Program-made: the position numbers and the translations under genes
The notes under the pieces: model-generated
Told to the model about the DNA's origin: nothing
Database searches by the model: none
Seen by the model: only the letters and a program-made list of their open reading frames with translations
Shown: positions 1-11,789 of the stretch, one piece after another
Layout: every line of letters begins with the position of its first letter
Position numbering within the stretch: position 1 is the stretch's first letter
From: Orthonyx spaldingii
Lineage: Eukaryota; Chordata; Aves; Passeriformes; Orthonychidae
Length of the DNA: 64,000 nucleotides
Direction: 5' to 3'
NCBI GenBank assembly: GCA_013397795.1
Contig: VZTJ01005217.1
Location: forward strand, 62,001-126,000

Positions 1-1714
1 GGCCCGGTTCAAGTTAGATGAGAATGCATAAACCAAACATGCTAAGTCTTATTGATGGTGACTTGATTCATGCTGACATCTCCATTCTTCTGATTGCTCT
101 GACTGTCCTTCTCCATCTCTTAGGTGCTGGGGGAACCCTACCTAACACAGCAAGGTACCCTCATCCACAAGGAAATTGCTTTCATCAAAGTGTTAGATTT
201 TATCAAACAAGTCTGCTGCTGGAACAAAAGAAATTCTGTAATCTGTGCCCCAGACTATAATTCACATGTAGATTAGTTGGGGTGAGGGTGGGCACGGTGG
301 GGATGGCTCACAATCTGAATCAGGCTCAAGGGAGCGTAGGACCGTCACCTTTTTTCCTTAAAAGACTGAGTTTCTCATCAAGAAATGCAGTGTGTGTCTA
401 ATAAATGACAGATTTATTAAGAATTCCCCTAAGAATACTCAGAATGAGACGAGAATTAATTCATTATTCATTAGCAAAACTGCTCAGATTCGGGAAGCAT
501 TTGCGGTCTGGATTAATGCGCGAAGTTACCGCGGGAGCGCCCTGGGTTAAACAAGGTGCCCTCAGGAGATCCTCACCTGTCTGCCTGCAGCTTCCTGCAG
601 TTATCTGGAGGTGATCGTATCCCAGCTGCTCCCAGTTCTTTGCTGATATCTTGTGTTTTAAATGGCCTGCGAGGTATTTTTCTGCAAAGAACAAAGTCTT
701 TTTTTCTGCTGTGCTGATCATGTGCTCTCACAATGCGGAGGCACCTGATGCTGGGTAATATCCGAGAGCTCAGGGCTTTGTTTTGTGTGGCATTTATAGC
801 AACTCCTCCTTGCTGAGATTTTGGTGCTGCATAAGGCAGCTCCCACGGTGCTGGAAGCATCTGTTGTCTGGTTTTAATGATATTTTTCATAACACCCCTG
901 TACACAGCCTTATGCCTGGAGCCCTTCTCTCTGGTCCCCGCTTTCACCATGGCCTGTCTCTTGCTGAAGTGGAATCATCTGTCAAAGCCACACTGAGCAC
1001 TCTGAGATAGTCTCTGTGAGTTGGCAGTCCCCTTGCAGGAGCCTAGGTGGCTGCCACTTGCTGACTCTCCTTCTCTCTCTCTCTGTATGTATAGTCCACT
1101 ATAGGTTCAGGGTCCTCTCCCTTTTGCTTCCTTTTCTGAGTGAAAAATTTCTGAAGTTTCACCATCTCTGTTATTTTTTTAATTTGCCACTGCTAGAGGT
1201 TTGCCACTTCTATAGAAAAGTCGCATTTCCCCCCCAAAACTGGGGTTTTTTTGCTTTTTTTTTTTTCCCCAAAAGAAAAGGAGAAAAAGATTTCAGTTGT
1301 CAGGAAATCTTGAACACTATCCCCTTGCCCTTTGTTATTTGCCAGTGGAGAGAGATTGTTAGAATATTTCAGCCCAACACTCATTTGGATTTCCAGCCCC
1401 TGTATTTCTAGGAATTTGTCATTGCTTTTGTACAATTGTTCTGGCCTTTTCTGGTCCTCTGACTTTCCCCAGGGTTTAATAAAACTTAATATTTTTTCAA
1501 CTTCTTGTATGCCCTCAACAATCACTTTTACAGCACAGGGGTATAATAATAATTTTCAATTCTATTTCGAACCTTTTATATCCTTCCAGCAGTAAATGGA
1601 TGCAGTCTTGTGAAAATGTTTATATGGAGTTGTTAAGTTTATTGAAACCTATTTTGACTCAAAAGTAGGATATCCTTTTCCTGGATATGCTTTTCCCAGG
1701 CTGTGTGAGTGCCT
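1..1714. other. Unassigned non-coding sequence
   Basis: I see no gene here. The open frames are short, overlap on both strands and have no recognisable domain. The only notable structures are a tight CpG cluster at 491-539, listed separately, and a short (TC)n run at about 1072-1084. Homopolymer-rich patches occur around 1200-1280. The stretch is best read as intron or intergenic DNA. Confidence 0.6.
491..539. promoter_or_regulatory. Tight CpG cluster, function unknown
   Basis: Seven CpG dinucleotides fall within 49 bases (491, 504, 519, 521, 530, 532, 538), in a neighbourhood where CpG is otherwise scarce. Vertebrate DNA normally loses CpG by methylation and deamination, so such a cluster suggests an unmethylated regulatory element or a recently inserted sequence. 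I see no TATA box or repeat family match. The cluster is too short to count as a classical CpG island. Only the CpG density is directly seen; a regulatory role is inference. Confidence 0.2.
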
Positions 1715-1800
1715 GGTGTCTCTCAGGCCTAAATTCTGCGAGCATTTATGCATGTGTTTAATTTTACAAATTGATTTCACTGGGACTGTGCCTGTGTGAG
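1715..1800. repeat. Possible degenerate ancient amniote repeat
   Basis: The segment contains TGTGTTTAATTTTA followed closely by ATTGATTTCACTGGGACT. It recalls a dispersed ancient repeat seen widely in reptiles and birds, in which a TTTAA-rich stem flanks a 'TTGACTTCAATGGGACT' core. Part of the usual spacer seems to be missing. The match is from memory of the motif only, and the family name is uncertain. Confidence 0.3.
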
Positions 1801-2108
1801 CTTTTGAGGAATCAAAGCCTTTCTGATGCTGTGTCCTTCCTTTCATGTAAATCCTCTCTGCTATGGGGTCATGTAGTGATGTCTTTAAGGAGAGGCCCTG
1901 TTCCAGGTGTGCTGCAGGACAGACACCTGGAGAGAGTCTGTCTTGTGTCCCCTGAGGAGCAGGGGTGACTCTGTGGGGTCACCTGGGAACTTGGGGCTCC
2001 TGTGCTCCTCTGGCCCAGAGTTACTGACCAATAATTCACCAGAGCGGGAGGAATGTGTGAGGAGTTCTGCTGCAGGAAACTCCTGCTCGGAGCGTGATGC
2101 TTGACAGA

Positions 2109-2228
2109 TCATAGAATGATAGAATGATTGATAGAATGATAGAATGATAGAATGATAGAATGATAGAATGATAGAATGGTTTGGGTTTTAAGGGACATTG
2201 AAGATCACCCAGTTCTGACTCCCTGCTG
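2109..2228 (-). mobile_element. CR1 LINE 3' end with expanded octamer tail
   Basis: Read on the plus strand, a repeated ATAGAATG unit leads into GGTTTGGGTTTTAAGGGACA and then GATCACCCAGTTCTGACTCC. This is the reverse complement of the extreme 3' end of chicken-repeat-1 (CR1) non-LTR retrotransposons, which finish in a few ATTCTATG-type octamers instead of poly(A). The copy is a short, 5'-truncated fragment of roughly 50 bp of body sequence plus tail, and it carries no coding sequence. Its tail is unusual: two octamers, an ATTG interruption, then six more in perfect register at 2131-2178. The unit also differs by one base from the usual CR1 octamer. Confidence 0.85.
2111..2178. repeat. (ATAGAATG)n octanucleotide microsatellite
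   Basis: There are two copies of ATAGAATG, an ATTG interruption at 2127-2130, then six uninterrupted copies up to 2178. It is the tail of the adjoining minus-strand CR1 fragment, expanded beyond the two to four units usually seen. It is likely to vary in length between individuals. Confidence 0.9.
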
Positions 2229-5200
2229 AAAGATTATTACTTCCCATTTTGCACACGGAAGGGAGATCCCTGCTGTTTTGTGGTTTATTATAGAAGTGAC
2301 AAGCAAGTTCCTTGAGCACTTGGGGGAAGTTGGTTAAACCCTCTATCCTTGAGAGACAGAGAGTGAAAAATCTCACTCATGTCTTTGTTATCTTCTGACC
2401 TTGGGATAGCTTCATGTTTGGCTTTCTTTTTTTTCTTTTTTTTTTTTTCTCTCTTATGAGGGAAGTGCATGATAAGGCAGAGGAGAAAGAAAATGTAAAT
2501 CCAAAGACAGACTCCAAAATGGTTTTGGAACAAGTTAAGTGCTTGTCTATGAATTAAAAGCAGCGTTTGGATTTCTCCTTCTTGTGCCTTTGCAAGCTGT
2601 GGCTGTGCACACATGCACAGCTGTTGCAGCCTCAGAACCACAGTGGATTATTTTAAAGATTAAACTATTATTTTCTGAATTAAATCTATCATGAAAATAT
2701 GGCATCTTCTGGGGCTGCTTTCAGTCATCCCTCAGCAATAAAACCTTGAAGTTAGCAAATTTTTTCAAGGGTGCAAGCAATTCTCTTTTTTCTTTGGACA
2801 CTGTTTTAAGTGGGTGCTTGACTTCTGCAGCATGGGAGAAGTCTTGCTTCATTAATTTTTAGCCTAATTCTACATCACACACAGTAAAAAAGGGCCATAG
2901 AAAAGTGATAGCTTATTTTCTCTGAATCCATCCCTCAGGTTTCTGGAGTTGCTCGTTTCTGTACCAGTGATAGATATTGATCTCCTGCTTTCTACGTAAA
3001 AGCAGGATTATGATTGTTATGGGGAAATGACAGTTAGCTGATGAATAGGTAACTTTATCAAGATTGTTTTCATCATGCTGCTATGATGAGGAATAATCCG
3101 TAATTAGAAAGCTGTGCTGAAGTTTTTAGTCTGGAATTCTTCCACATCTTCTCTGACAGGCAGTTTTATTAATGTCTTAATTTCAGTTTTGCATTTGCCC
3201 CTTACTAAATCTGTGCCTTGCTATGCAGTACCGAGTATGATCATTTGTTATGTTCTCCTTGTCAGTTAGGAGATGGCCAAAGATAGGGGTGTGAATCCAG
3301 TAAACTTCAGAACCCTGAAAAGATTAGAATTCTTTATCTCCATTTAGATACATTTTGGAATACCTTTGGAACTTCAGTAACAGGAGATTGAATTTTTTTT
3401 TATTTTTAAAAATGTCTGACTCTTGATGAATATTATTTTTAAAATGGTTAAAATTTGCTATTGCATGTTTAATGTCATCACCAGCAGTGAAAGACTTAAA
3501 TGTATTTTAGCATCTAAATTGTCTCCATCAGCTATCCCACCCAGAGACTTCAAATTTCCTTAGGCAATCATTTGAGATTCTTTGCAAGATTACAAAAGCA
3601 ATGCTTTTTCTTGGCTCACATATAAATTTCTTCTTAAATTTTTGCTTTTTTAAAATGATGGCATCTAGAAACTTGTTTTCGTAATAGATACTGGGCTAGG
3701 GCTCCAGTGAAGGCCACAGCAGAGTGGGAACCCGAAGTTTCTCTCCAGTTGCTCTCTCAACCTTTGGACAGGGGCTCCTGACAATCCTGGTGGGTGGCAG
3801 ATCCCTCTCCTGCACCCCGTTTCCTCCTGGGGGCTGTGCTGCTCCCTTTCCACTCTCCAACAGTAGATGGGGATGCTCCATTGAGAGAACAGATCCCCTC
3901 TGCTGCCTCAGAATGTGCCAAAGAATTAATTGTATTAACAGTTACTTAGGCTTCAGACAGAAATGCAAGTCCCCGTCCCAAAGACTCTGATGCTTATCAA
4001 GTAACATCCCGGGTTATCTGAGCTCTGCTGTGTGTGTGCTGTGTGAGGCAGAAACCTGACAATTTAGAAATTGCAATCTGAAGTAACCCTTGCCTTTTTT
4101 GTGTGTTTGTTTGTGGCTCCTGTTATTCTGCCCGAAGGAATTGTGTGTGGGCAGTGGCCTTGGCAGCTGACTGCAGGAGCTGGGAAGCTGCACTTTTCCC
4201 AGGGAGTGTCACCGTGCATTTTTCAGTGCCACCTGTCTCATTTGTAGCAGTGACTGCTGCCTTCTTGCTGGATATCCTGGAGGAGGGAGTGACTGGCATC
4301 ACAGCCCTTTTCCCACTTCAGGCATAATGAACTCCTACTGAGTGTGACAGGCAGAGCTGAGATCGAGATTACAGGGAGGGGCAGAGTTTAAATGGTCAAA
4401 AGTGGCTGGAAATGAGGCTGTGGATGTGGAGGGTATTCAGCTGTGTAACTGCTGTTCACAGACTAAGCTGGAAAATTTCTTGGGCATGTTTCTGGTGAAG
4501 TTGGTGCTGATGCTGACAGGAACATTTATGGCTCTGAGGAACAGCTTGGGCTTGCAGTAGCTAACATGTTCATCAAGCAGAACTGGGGTCTGGCAGACTA
4601 GAATTTGCCTTCTGTGCTGGGGTTTGCCCCAGGCCCCCAGCCCTGTGTTGTTCTCTTGCTTTTCACACACCCTGGATCCTGAGCCTCTGCACCAGAACAG
4701 CAGCGTTTGGTCTTTGCTGATACAGAAAGTCATTTATCTTCTTGTGTCTTGCTGTGCAGAGCAATAAGGGCTCCAAGCAGGCAGGGCTTCTGGTTTCTGG
4801 AAAATAAGCTAACAAACTCCACTTTGCAAGATTACCATTTCCTCTTACTATTTTTGGAAGTGTTTATTTTAAACCCCTGAAATTAATCTCAGGACTGCCA
4901 AGCAGCGCTTTAAAGACGGAGGGGTTATGGGGGCCTGGGGAGGAGGGAACTAGAGGAGAGCTTATGTCACTGAGTTTTCTTCATGTAATTGAGTTTGTTC
5001 TTTAATCACAAAAAACATTCATTTGGTTCTGAAATAACTGTCATTGCAGTACACCCTTCTCTCTTCTGATTTCTGCCATTTTTGGCAAACACTGCATACA
5101 GTACAAAGGCCTTTGCACAGTTATTAATCATGTTTGGCAGTCAGGCTGCACTAATCTACTGTCTGAGAGCAGGGAAAGTAGTGAGTTGTGTGTTTTGAGA

Positions 5201-6303
5201 TGTAGTGATTAAAGCTCTTTATACCTTTGTTTCTGCAATGAGAACTGCAGGAAAAAGCTGGATGACCACAGGAAAAGCAGAGCTCCTCAGCCTTTCCCTC
5301 CATCCTGTTAATCTGCACTGTGCTGGGACCAGAGCTGGGTCAAAATGGACCCTGCTTTGTGGGATACAGTTGATGCAAAGCACTGGGGAAGTGGTGGCTG
5401 TGGTGGTGTAACATGAATTTCACAGCAGATGAATGGGAAGGGTAAGACTTTGTGCACCCTGCCTAAGGGACTCGGTGTTTAGGAATGGGGTATGAATTTT
5501 CCTTGCCTGATTCCCATCAGGAATTTTGAAACAAGGTTCCCTGTTGAAGGCAGATAACTTGATGGTAAAGGGATCAAAGCCTCTTTCTTTCCCTCCAGCC
5601 CAGTGGCCATATCCTTCATGTCTGCATCTGGAATGTGTCAGGCATGGAAAAGTGGTGCCAGTAACCCAGAACCTGGAGCCAGCAGAAAGTGACTACATGT
5701 GTGTGCTGTCAGATCTCCACAGATGCCAGGGTAGCAGTTCACCTGCAAATAAAGTCATTGCTTTGGCTCTGAATGCCCTCAAATTTCAGCTGTACCTGAA
5801 GTTAAAGCACTGACATACATCAACTATTCTGCATCTGAAAAATGGCTCCTTCCTGTGCAGAAGGAGAAGATGACTGCCAGCTCTGAAAAGACCTGCAGTG
5901 TCTCAATTCTGGGTGCAGATTTTTGGTCTAATTCTGTGACCCAGCATGCAGGGAATAGAAGCCAAATCTGTGTTTAGAAAAGGATTGCTCGTGGCAGACA
6001 CACCTGTGGTGATTTTTCACTTCATTTATGGCCAGCACATGAATGTTGCATAGCTGACATGGAGCAGAATAGTGGTACAGGATGCTCCTGGACAGGAATA
6101 GTATGATCCATCTTTCAGTTTTTTATTTTCCTTCATTCCTTTTTTTATTCATATACTGTGCTGTGCTTCTGTTAGGAGCTTCGTGAGCAGGTGGATTTTA
6201 AATGAAGTTTTCCTATTGCCAAATAATTGAAGTGAAAGCTAATGGTGTGTGTCACTTCTTGTTTAGTGGAAAAAGCGGTCTAGGTAAAGGTGCTTCTGAC
6301 TGA
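2229..6303. other. Unassigned non-coding sequence
   Basis: No gene is supported. A pyrimidine tract (T8, C, T13) lies at 2427-2448. GC-richer patches at about 3690-3900 and 4100-4330 have frames open on both strands, typical of low stop density and not of coding. The rest is AT-rich sequence without recognisable repeats. Confidence 0.55.
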
Positions 6304-6308
6304 GTGTT
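6304..6308. repeat. Target-site duplication GTGTT, left copy
   Basis: GTGTT directly precedes the TG start of the LTR at 6309. An identical GTGTT directly follows its CA end (6979-6983). A 5-bp duplication is what integrases of ERVL/class III and some class I elements leave. Confidence 0.75.
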
Positions 6309-6978
6309 TGTGGCAGGATGATTCCCCCTCCTTCCTCCCACTGAGGTCCATAGATAAGATAACCTCTGGCATAACAACTCACCAGGGGGTCACATCCTGG
6401 AATCTGTCCAGACCCCCATGCCAGGAATCTGGAGGACAGATGGGAGAAGAGATAAAAAAATGTGTACGTGACAGAAGGCATGTCTTTTGTTCTGTAAAAG
6501 CATCACCTATGTACCACAAAGTCAGAAGTTTCTCTTGCACATTCTACGAATGTGTGGAGATAATTTCTCCCCAAGGAAGTCGCGAACCTTGTGGTAACTT
6601 CTCTGGAGATTGGGAGATGTAGGACCTGATGTATGTGGACATCCTTCGACAATTGGATGGTGAGATACATTGAATCCTAATTATACTATTTTTTCTTTCG
6701 CTAGCTGTATTTGTAAACGTGCACTGTATAAGTTATACTATTAATAGTTTTTCTTTTTCCTGTGTAGTAATACTCTGTTTTAAGTCTCTTGTCTGTTCAA
6801 TTGGTGTCCCTTGAATAAATGATTTATTCTATAATACACCGAATCAGCCATTATTAAAAGAACTTGCGAATGGAAGTGGGTTCTGGGGTGCAGGCCGCCT
6901 CAGTAAGTAACTATCTATTGCTATAGGCCTAAGCAGAGGTAGAAGCTTATTTTAACCCCATAATATCCATTCATAACA
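6309..6978 (+). mobile_element. Solo LTR of an endogenous retrovirus (probably ERVL-type)
   Basis: The element starts TGTGGCAGGATG, ends CCATTCATAACA (the canonical TG...CA) and is flanked on both sides by the same GTGTT. It is 670 bp long. An AATAAA polyadenylation signal lies at 6814-6819, in the right part of the element, which sets the plus orientation. TATA-like stretches occur at about 6451 (GATAAAA) and 6727 (TATAAG). There is no gag, pol or env sequence on either side, so this is a solo LTR left by recombination between the two LTRs of a provirus. The 5-bp duplication and the TGTGG start suggest an ERVL-like (class III) family, but class I cannot be excluded. The exact duplication suggests the insertion is not very old. 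Confidence 0.75.
6814..6819 (+). terminator. LTR polyadenylation signal AATAAA
   Basis: A canonical AATAAA sits within the solo LTR, followed by an AT-rich stretch (GATTTATTCTATAATACACC). In an intact provirus it would direct 3'-end formation at the R/U5 border. Confidence 0.45.
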
Positions 6979-6983
6979 GTGTT
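6979..6983. repeat. Target-site duplication GTGTT, right copy
   Basis: Identical to 6304-6308 and immediately after the CA end of the LTR. Confidence 0.75.
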
Positions 6984-9900
6984 TGACTTCTTACCAATGG
7001 TAAAGAGTTTTTTAAAGAGTGTTAGCAATTTATTCAAGGTCTGCCTAATCAATTTCCAAGAGAGTTGATGCACTTATTTCTTTTTTCAAAAATCCGAAGT
7101 TACTATGGAACTGATGAGTCAATGTGGATTTCTTCGTTTACCTCAAAAAACTGAAGCTGAAAGTTTTGGGTAAACCAGAAAGATATGAACATGGTTTTTC
7201 ACTGAGGAAATATTCTCTATTCTGACTGAGAAGTTATGGATGCTAAAGCTCATCTTCCAGTGGATAGGGAAGGCCAGCACCAGTAATGCTCCAAGACCAC
7301 GTTTTCTTCATGTGTCATGAACTGAAAACTCAGGGCTAAGGAAACAACTTGATCTATTTTCTTTTCTTTAGTCTGAGCTGGTCTTTCCTTCAGAGACATT
7401 CTGAGACTTTTTAATACAGTTAGAAATGGCATAGGCAGCAGATTGCTTTTGGTGGACTTTGCATACAGTGGCTTTAAACTGTATTAATTTACTGTGCTGA
7501 AAACCTAATAGAAGAGTAATGACTCAGTGATCTGCAGTGGAGCTCAAAACAGATTAAATTCCCTTTTCTGCTCTACAGGATGACATTGCTTGTTGCATCA
7601 CACAACACAAAAATAGGTCTGAGGTACCTCTTGAATTTGGTGTAGTACACAGTGAAATTAGTACATATAATTTCATTATATTAGAGAGGTGTAGAGAGTC
7701 CAGTCTTAAACTTAATAGCTGAAAAACCTCTGTAACTGGCAATATTTTAATAACAAAGAATTTCCAAGTAAGAAGTGATTTAATGAAAACAAGAACCGTT
7801 TCTGAAATCACATTGATTTCATTTCCTTGCCCAAGATTTCTAAGAGTTTTGGAACCTGTTTTGTTTGTATTTCAGATTTTTCTGGAATAGATTTATTATT
7901 TCTTTGAGGTTTTTCTAGTTTCTGTCTTATGCTTTTGTTCTCCAAGTACTTTGTTTGTTTGTATATTCCTATCCCATTAAACCTGATGGAAAGGTTCTGT
8001 TTTGAGCCAAAACTGTTGTTTGCAACTTCTGTATCTTCCCCCTCTTTCTTTAGAAGTGGTCTATGCTCCATAGATCAGGGTGGAAAGACATTCCTTAATT
8101 GTGATTTGATTTTTTTTTTTTTTTTTTAATGTTGAATTTGGTTTTTTTCGTCTGTGCCTGCCTGTTATCCAGAGGATCATAAGGTGTCACCGAGGATTTG
8201 CACACCAGCCACTGGATTCAAATTTTCAATTGCTGAGCACTGGCCTTGGATTTATTGGTATTATTGACCAGACTGGACCCTACCCTTGAGGAAATAAACT
8301 TGTGCACCACTGGAAATGCTGAACACACCAGCAAAGAACATCATCCTTTAGAGCACTAAGGGGGGCTGGACAGCTGCTTGTGGATGCCATCCCACCCTCC
8401 ATTCCCAAGCATCCCTGGGACACTGGGATGCATAAGCAGAGCCACAGTGATGCTGGCAGCCTGCAGGAGCAGACACTGCTGACTCCAGGGTTTCATTGGA
8501 TGGGTTAATACCAATGGTGCTTTTCCTACGTTCCTGCAGCTCCGTCGGGGGTGAGCTGTCTCCAGACAGTCCTGGCAGCTTGCTCTGAAATTTAAGATGA
8601 AATTGTGGGGTCATCTCTGAAGTCTGTGTTTCTGTGTGTTTTGGTGAAGAAAATATGAGCGTTTGCCAATTCCCTTATCATGGAATAGAGGGGAAAGCGA
8701 GAGGGACTGAAATGGCTTTCCTGTGCCTTACTCTGCACCTTTTCTGGTGATGATCTGCACACTTTTCCGGAAAGTTTAGGAATAAAAATGTTCTTTGGTT
8801 CCCCAAACTTTGGATGTTTGCCCAGTGGGGAAAATGCTTGTACCTGAGGGTGAGGAAGAGGGGAAGCAAATTGTTCACAATGTCCTCAGTTAAGGTTCGA
8901 CCAGCTGAACCTGTAGAGTTCAAGAAGGTGTAAGTGCCATCCTAACAACCAATCCAAAGTTAAATTTTGTCTCTGTTTCCTTAATCAAACAAACCAGAGG
9001 TATTCTAGTAGATGGACAGAAAGCACAACTAATGTAGGAATCTCTCCCTCTTAAGAGAGGGTACGTTTCATACTAAATCCTGTTTTTCACTGTCCTGAAT
9101 TTGTGCTGATAATTCAATATTTTTCACTGCTGCTGCATTTTTGTGACAGTATGTCTTAAGCTGCAGTCCTGAGCTGTTAAATTCTTTTAGCCAATATATT
9201 TATATTCTCATTTTATAGAGTACTTTCATAACATGTTGAAGCAGCAGTAGCTTCACCTGTCTGAAACTTCTAAACTCAGAAAGATGAGGGTCGTAGCTGG
9301 CGTTCCCTGATGAGGAGCCTGCTTTGAAGAGAGGTGAAGTGAGACTGGAAGGATGCTTCTCATCCTGGATATATCCAAGCCAGGTACAAGACACTCAACA
9401 GTGAGTCTTCAGTAGGGAGCTCCACATGGACAAAATTCGCTGGCTGAAATAACACCATGGAGCCTGCTCTCTATTTGGCTTCTTGCTCTGGTAGAAAACC
9501 CCTATATTTAAGAGGGCAGTAGCTGTTTCAAAAGGTCCCTCTGCCAAACGTTTTTCCCTGAGCACCATCTGAGCCACGGACACATGAATTTGGGGTGGAT
9601 TTACAAACTGCTGACTGTATATGCTAAGGGTTTGTGGTGGTAAGTTACATCCCCGTGGCTGGGAATTGTCTTGCTGCATCCATAACTCACAGTGGGGTGT
9701 GGTTGGGATCTGGATGCTTTGATACCAGGGTGCTTTGATTAATCAGGAGTGTATCTATTCACACAGAAAGCTGCCACTGTGGCTTTCCTCTTGCTCCCCA
9801 GATGTGATGCAGAGGTACTTAAAGTCCCTCTCAACCAACTTGGTTGTTGAAATCATAGAAATATTTACAATTGCTTTTGGTTATTTGAAGTCTGCATCTA

Positions 9901-10414
9901 TCTTTGGTCCTATGCCTTTATCTACAAACATTGGCTTTCACAGGAAAATCAGATCATTTAATGAACAAATAATGACTGAGAGTCCAAATTCAATTGTTTG
10001 CACAAATGCCACTTGACATGTGAAAAATGTAGAATTGTATAATGTGCAAGTGAGCCTTGTCTCCCCAGGCACTGGAGTGGAAGAAATCAGATTCTGAGAG
10101 GCACCCTCACGTAGAAAGAGGTTTTTAATTTCTAGTATGACTCACTCTGGTATCCTCCAAGACAATCTTTCTTGTCTGCTAAATTAGCACATGGGGGATG
10201 CTCATTAAGTGTTGGTGTCTCAAAGAGTCTACAACTGGCTTCCAAGGAACACTAATTTTAGCTCAGACATTTCTGAAGACTCAGAAGAGGTCTCCTGCTT
10301 CATCAGGTCTTTCTTACTGTCTTCTAGAAGGCAACCAAAATCTGTCTTGGATGAAGTTAGAATTTCCCTTCACCTCTGCTCTTACTGGAAGATTTTCTAG
10401 AAGATTTCTTCTTC
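6984..10414. other. Unassigned non-coding sequence
   Basis: No gene or recognisable transposon was found. A run of 18 T lies at 8110-8127; no AATAAA/TTTATT sits at the spacing expected of a polyadenylated insertion. A GC-richer patch at about 8340-8600 and a 93-codon frame at 9735-10016 show no known domain. Confidence 0.55.
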
Positions 10415-11100
10415 TTTTTTTTTTTTTTTTAACACAATGAATATATCTTTATTGTAATGCAATCAGAGAAAAAAGTACATTTTCAAGGTGTTGTATCTAA
10501 TTGTCAGTTTATTTTGCATGTAAATTCCAGTATTTCGAAGAGTGCAATTAAATATTCTGACTATCGTTTAAAATATTTACAATTCTCTTAGCCAGATACG
10601 ACACAATATTTTTAGTTGAAGATATTCCCCAGACATCTGCCTTTTTCTAGCCCATATGGTGGAATGTGTGCCACATCTCATCTGTACGTTATGCCGTGTA
10701 ATTGCTGCCAAAAAGGATTCTAAGTTGCTATCTAAAGCAGAGCTACTCAGTAATCTGGCAAAAACCCTTTCCAGAGCTCTGTCTTTTGTAATCTCTGAAC
10801 AACCAGACACCAGGGTCATATTCTGCCCTTTGTTTGAAATAGTGTTGGAACGTGATGGAATCATTAGTGCTGTGCTGGCTTAGTCTGAGACCCTCTTGAG
10901 TAACAGGTTATTCACAATCCTCCAGCTGATCTCTACCTGTTCCATCAAGGACCCTTCACCAATGGACTTTTTTCCTCTGCTCTTGTTAGCATAATCCAAA
11001 GGCTGCAGTGAAGCTCTCTTGGTTACTACCTGGAGATTAAATAACAGCAGAAATGTGCACTGAGGCTGTTTTGTTGCTAGAGCTAGCAATCTTCATACTG
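10415..11100 (-). pseudogene. Possible retrocopy: minus-strand mRNA-like 3' end with poly(A)
   Basis: On the minus strand an AATAAA (complement of 10448-10453) is followed after 17 nt by 16 consecutive A (complement of 10415-10430). That is the geometry of a cleaved and polyadenylated RNA copied back into DNA. Upstream on the same strand lies about 130 bp of AT-rich, 3'UTR-like sequence, then the stop codon of a 95-codon open frame (10577-10864). A second frame, 10880-11089, ends in a stop 15 bases before it, so any original reading frame is broken. I do not recognise either peptide. No clear target-site duplication was found, and the 5' limit is a guess. Alternatives are the true 3' end of a minus-strand gene beside a genomic A tract, or coincidence. 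Confidence 0.3.
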
Positions 11101-11238
11101 GATTCAGACTTCCTCTGCAACTTTTGGGGAAGTGAGGTTTGGTTTAGGATATTCTCCAATTAAACTGTGATTTATAAACTTGATTCTGGTATTTCAGCTA
11201 GATTTAAACAGCAGAGAAAAAGAGGAAAGAGAGACAGG

Positions 11239-11789
11239 GAATCGTAGAATGTTAAGGGTGGGAATAGATCTTAAAGATTATCTAATCCCAACACCCCTGC
11301 CAGGGGCAGGGACTCCTCCCACCAGACCAGGTTGCTCAGGCCTCCATCCAACCTGGCTTTAAACACTGCCAGGGATGGAGAAGCCACAACCCCCTGGGCA
11401 ACCTGTGCCAGTGCCTCACTACCCTCACAGTATGAAATTTCTTCCTAATATCTAACCTAAATTTCTCCTCTTTCAGTTTGTACCCATTACTCCATGTTCT
11501 ATCACTGCAGGTCCTGACAAATAGTCCCTGTCTGGCTTCTCTGTAGCCCCCCTCAGATACTGGAAGGTGCTGTGAGGTTTCCACAAAAGCTCTTCTCCAG
11601 GCTGGACAGCCCCAGCTTGCTCAGGGAGGGCCTTCACAGGGGAGGTGCTCCAATCATCTTATCAACTTCGTGGCCTCCTCTGGATTTGCTCCAACAGTTT
11701 CATGTCCTTTTCATGTTGGGGACACCAGAGTGTCCCAGCCAGTTCTTTGTCCCCCAAGTAGTCCATCCATCAAATCCATGTCTCTCCAA
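11239..11789 (-). mobile_element. CR1 LINE, 5'-truncated 3' region
   Basis: About 550 bp reads on the plus strand as the reverse complement of a CR1 3' region. In order it shows GAATCGTAGAATG (tail), a GGGAATAGATCTTAAAGAT block, CCAACACCCCTGCC, then GGTTGCTCAGGCCTCCATCC, AACCCCCTGGGCAACCTGTG, TTTCTTCCTAATATCTAACC and TTGTCCCCCAAGTAGTCCAT near the upstream end. This is the typical run of CR1 landmarks through the 3' untranslated region. The usual octamer tail is reduced to about one degenerate unit. The open frames on both strands here are shadows of the repeat. It is one of the longest CR1 copies in the window and carries no intact reverse transcriptase. Confidence 0.92.

Noticed and set aside
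8110..8127. T18 tract as a minus-strand poly(A) tail
   Set aside because: No AATAAA complement lies within the expected distance; the nearest TTTATT is over 100 bp away.
11336..11584. Open frames within the CR1 copy at 11.2-11.8 kb
   Set aside because: They fall in the CR1 3' untranslated region and are shadows of the repeat.
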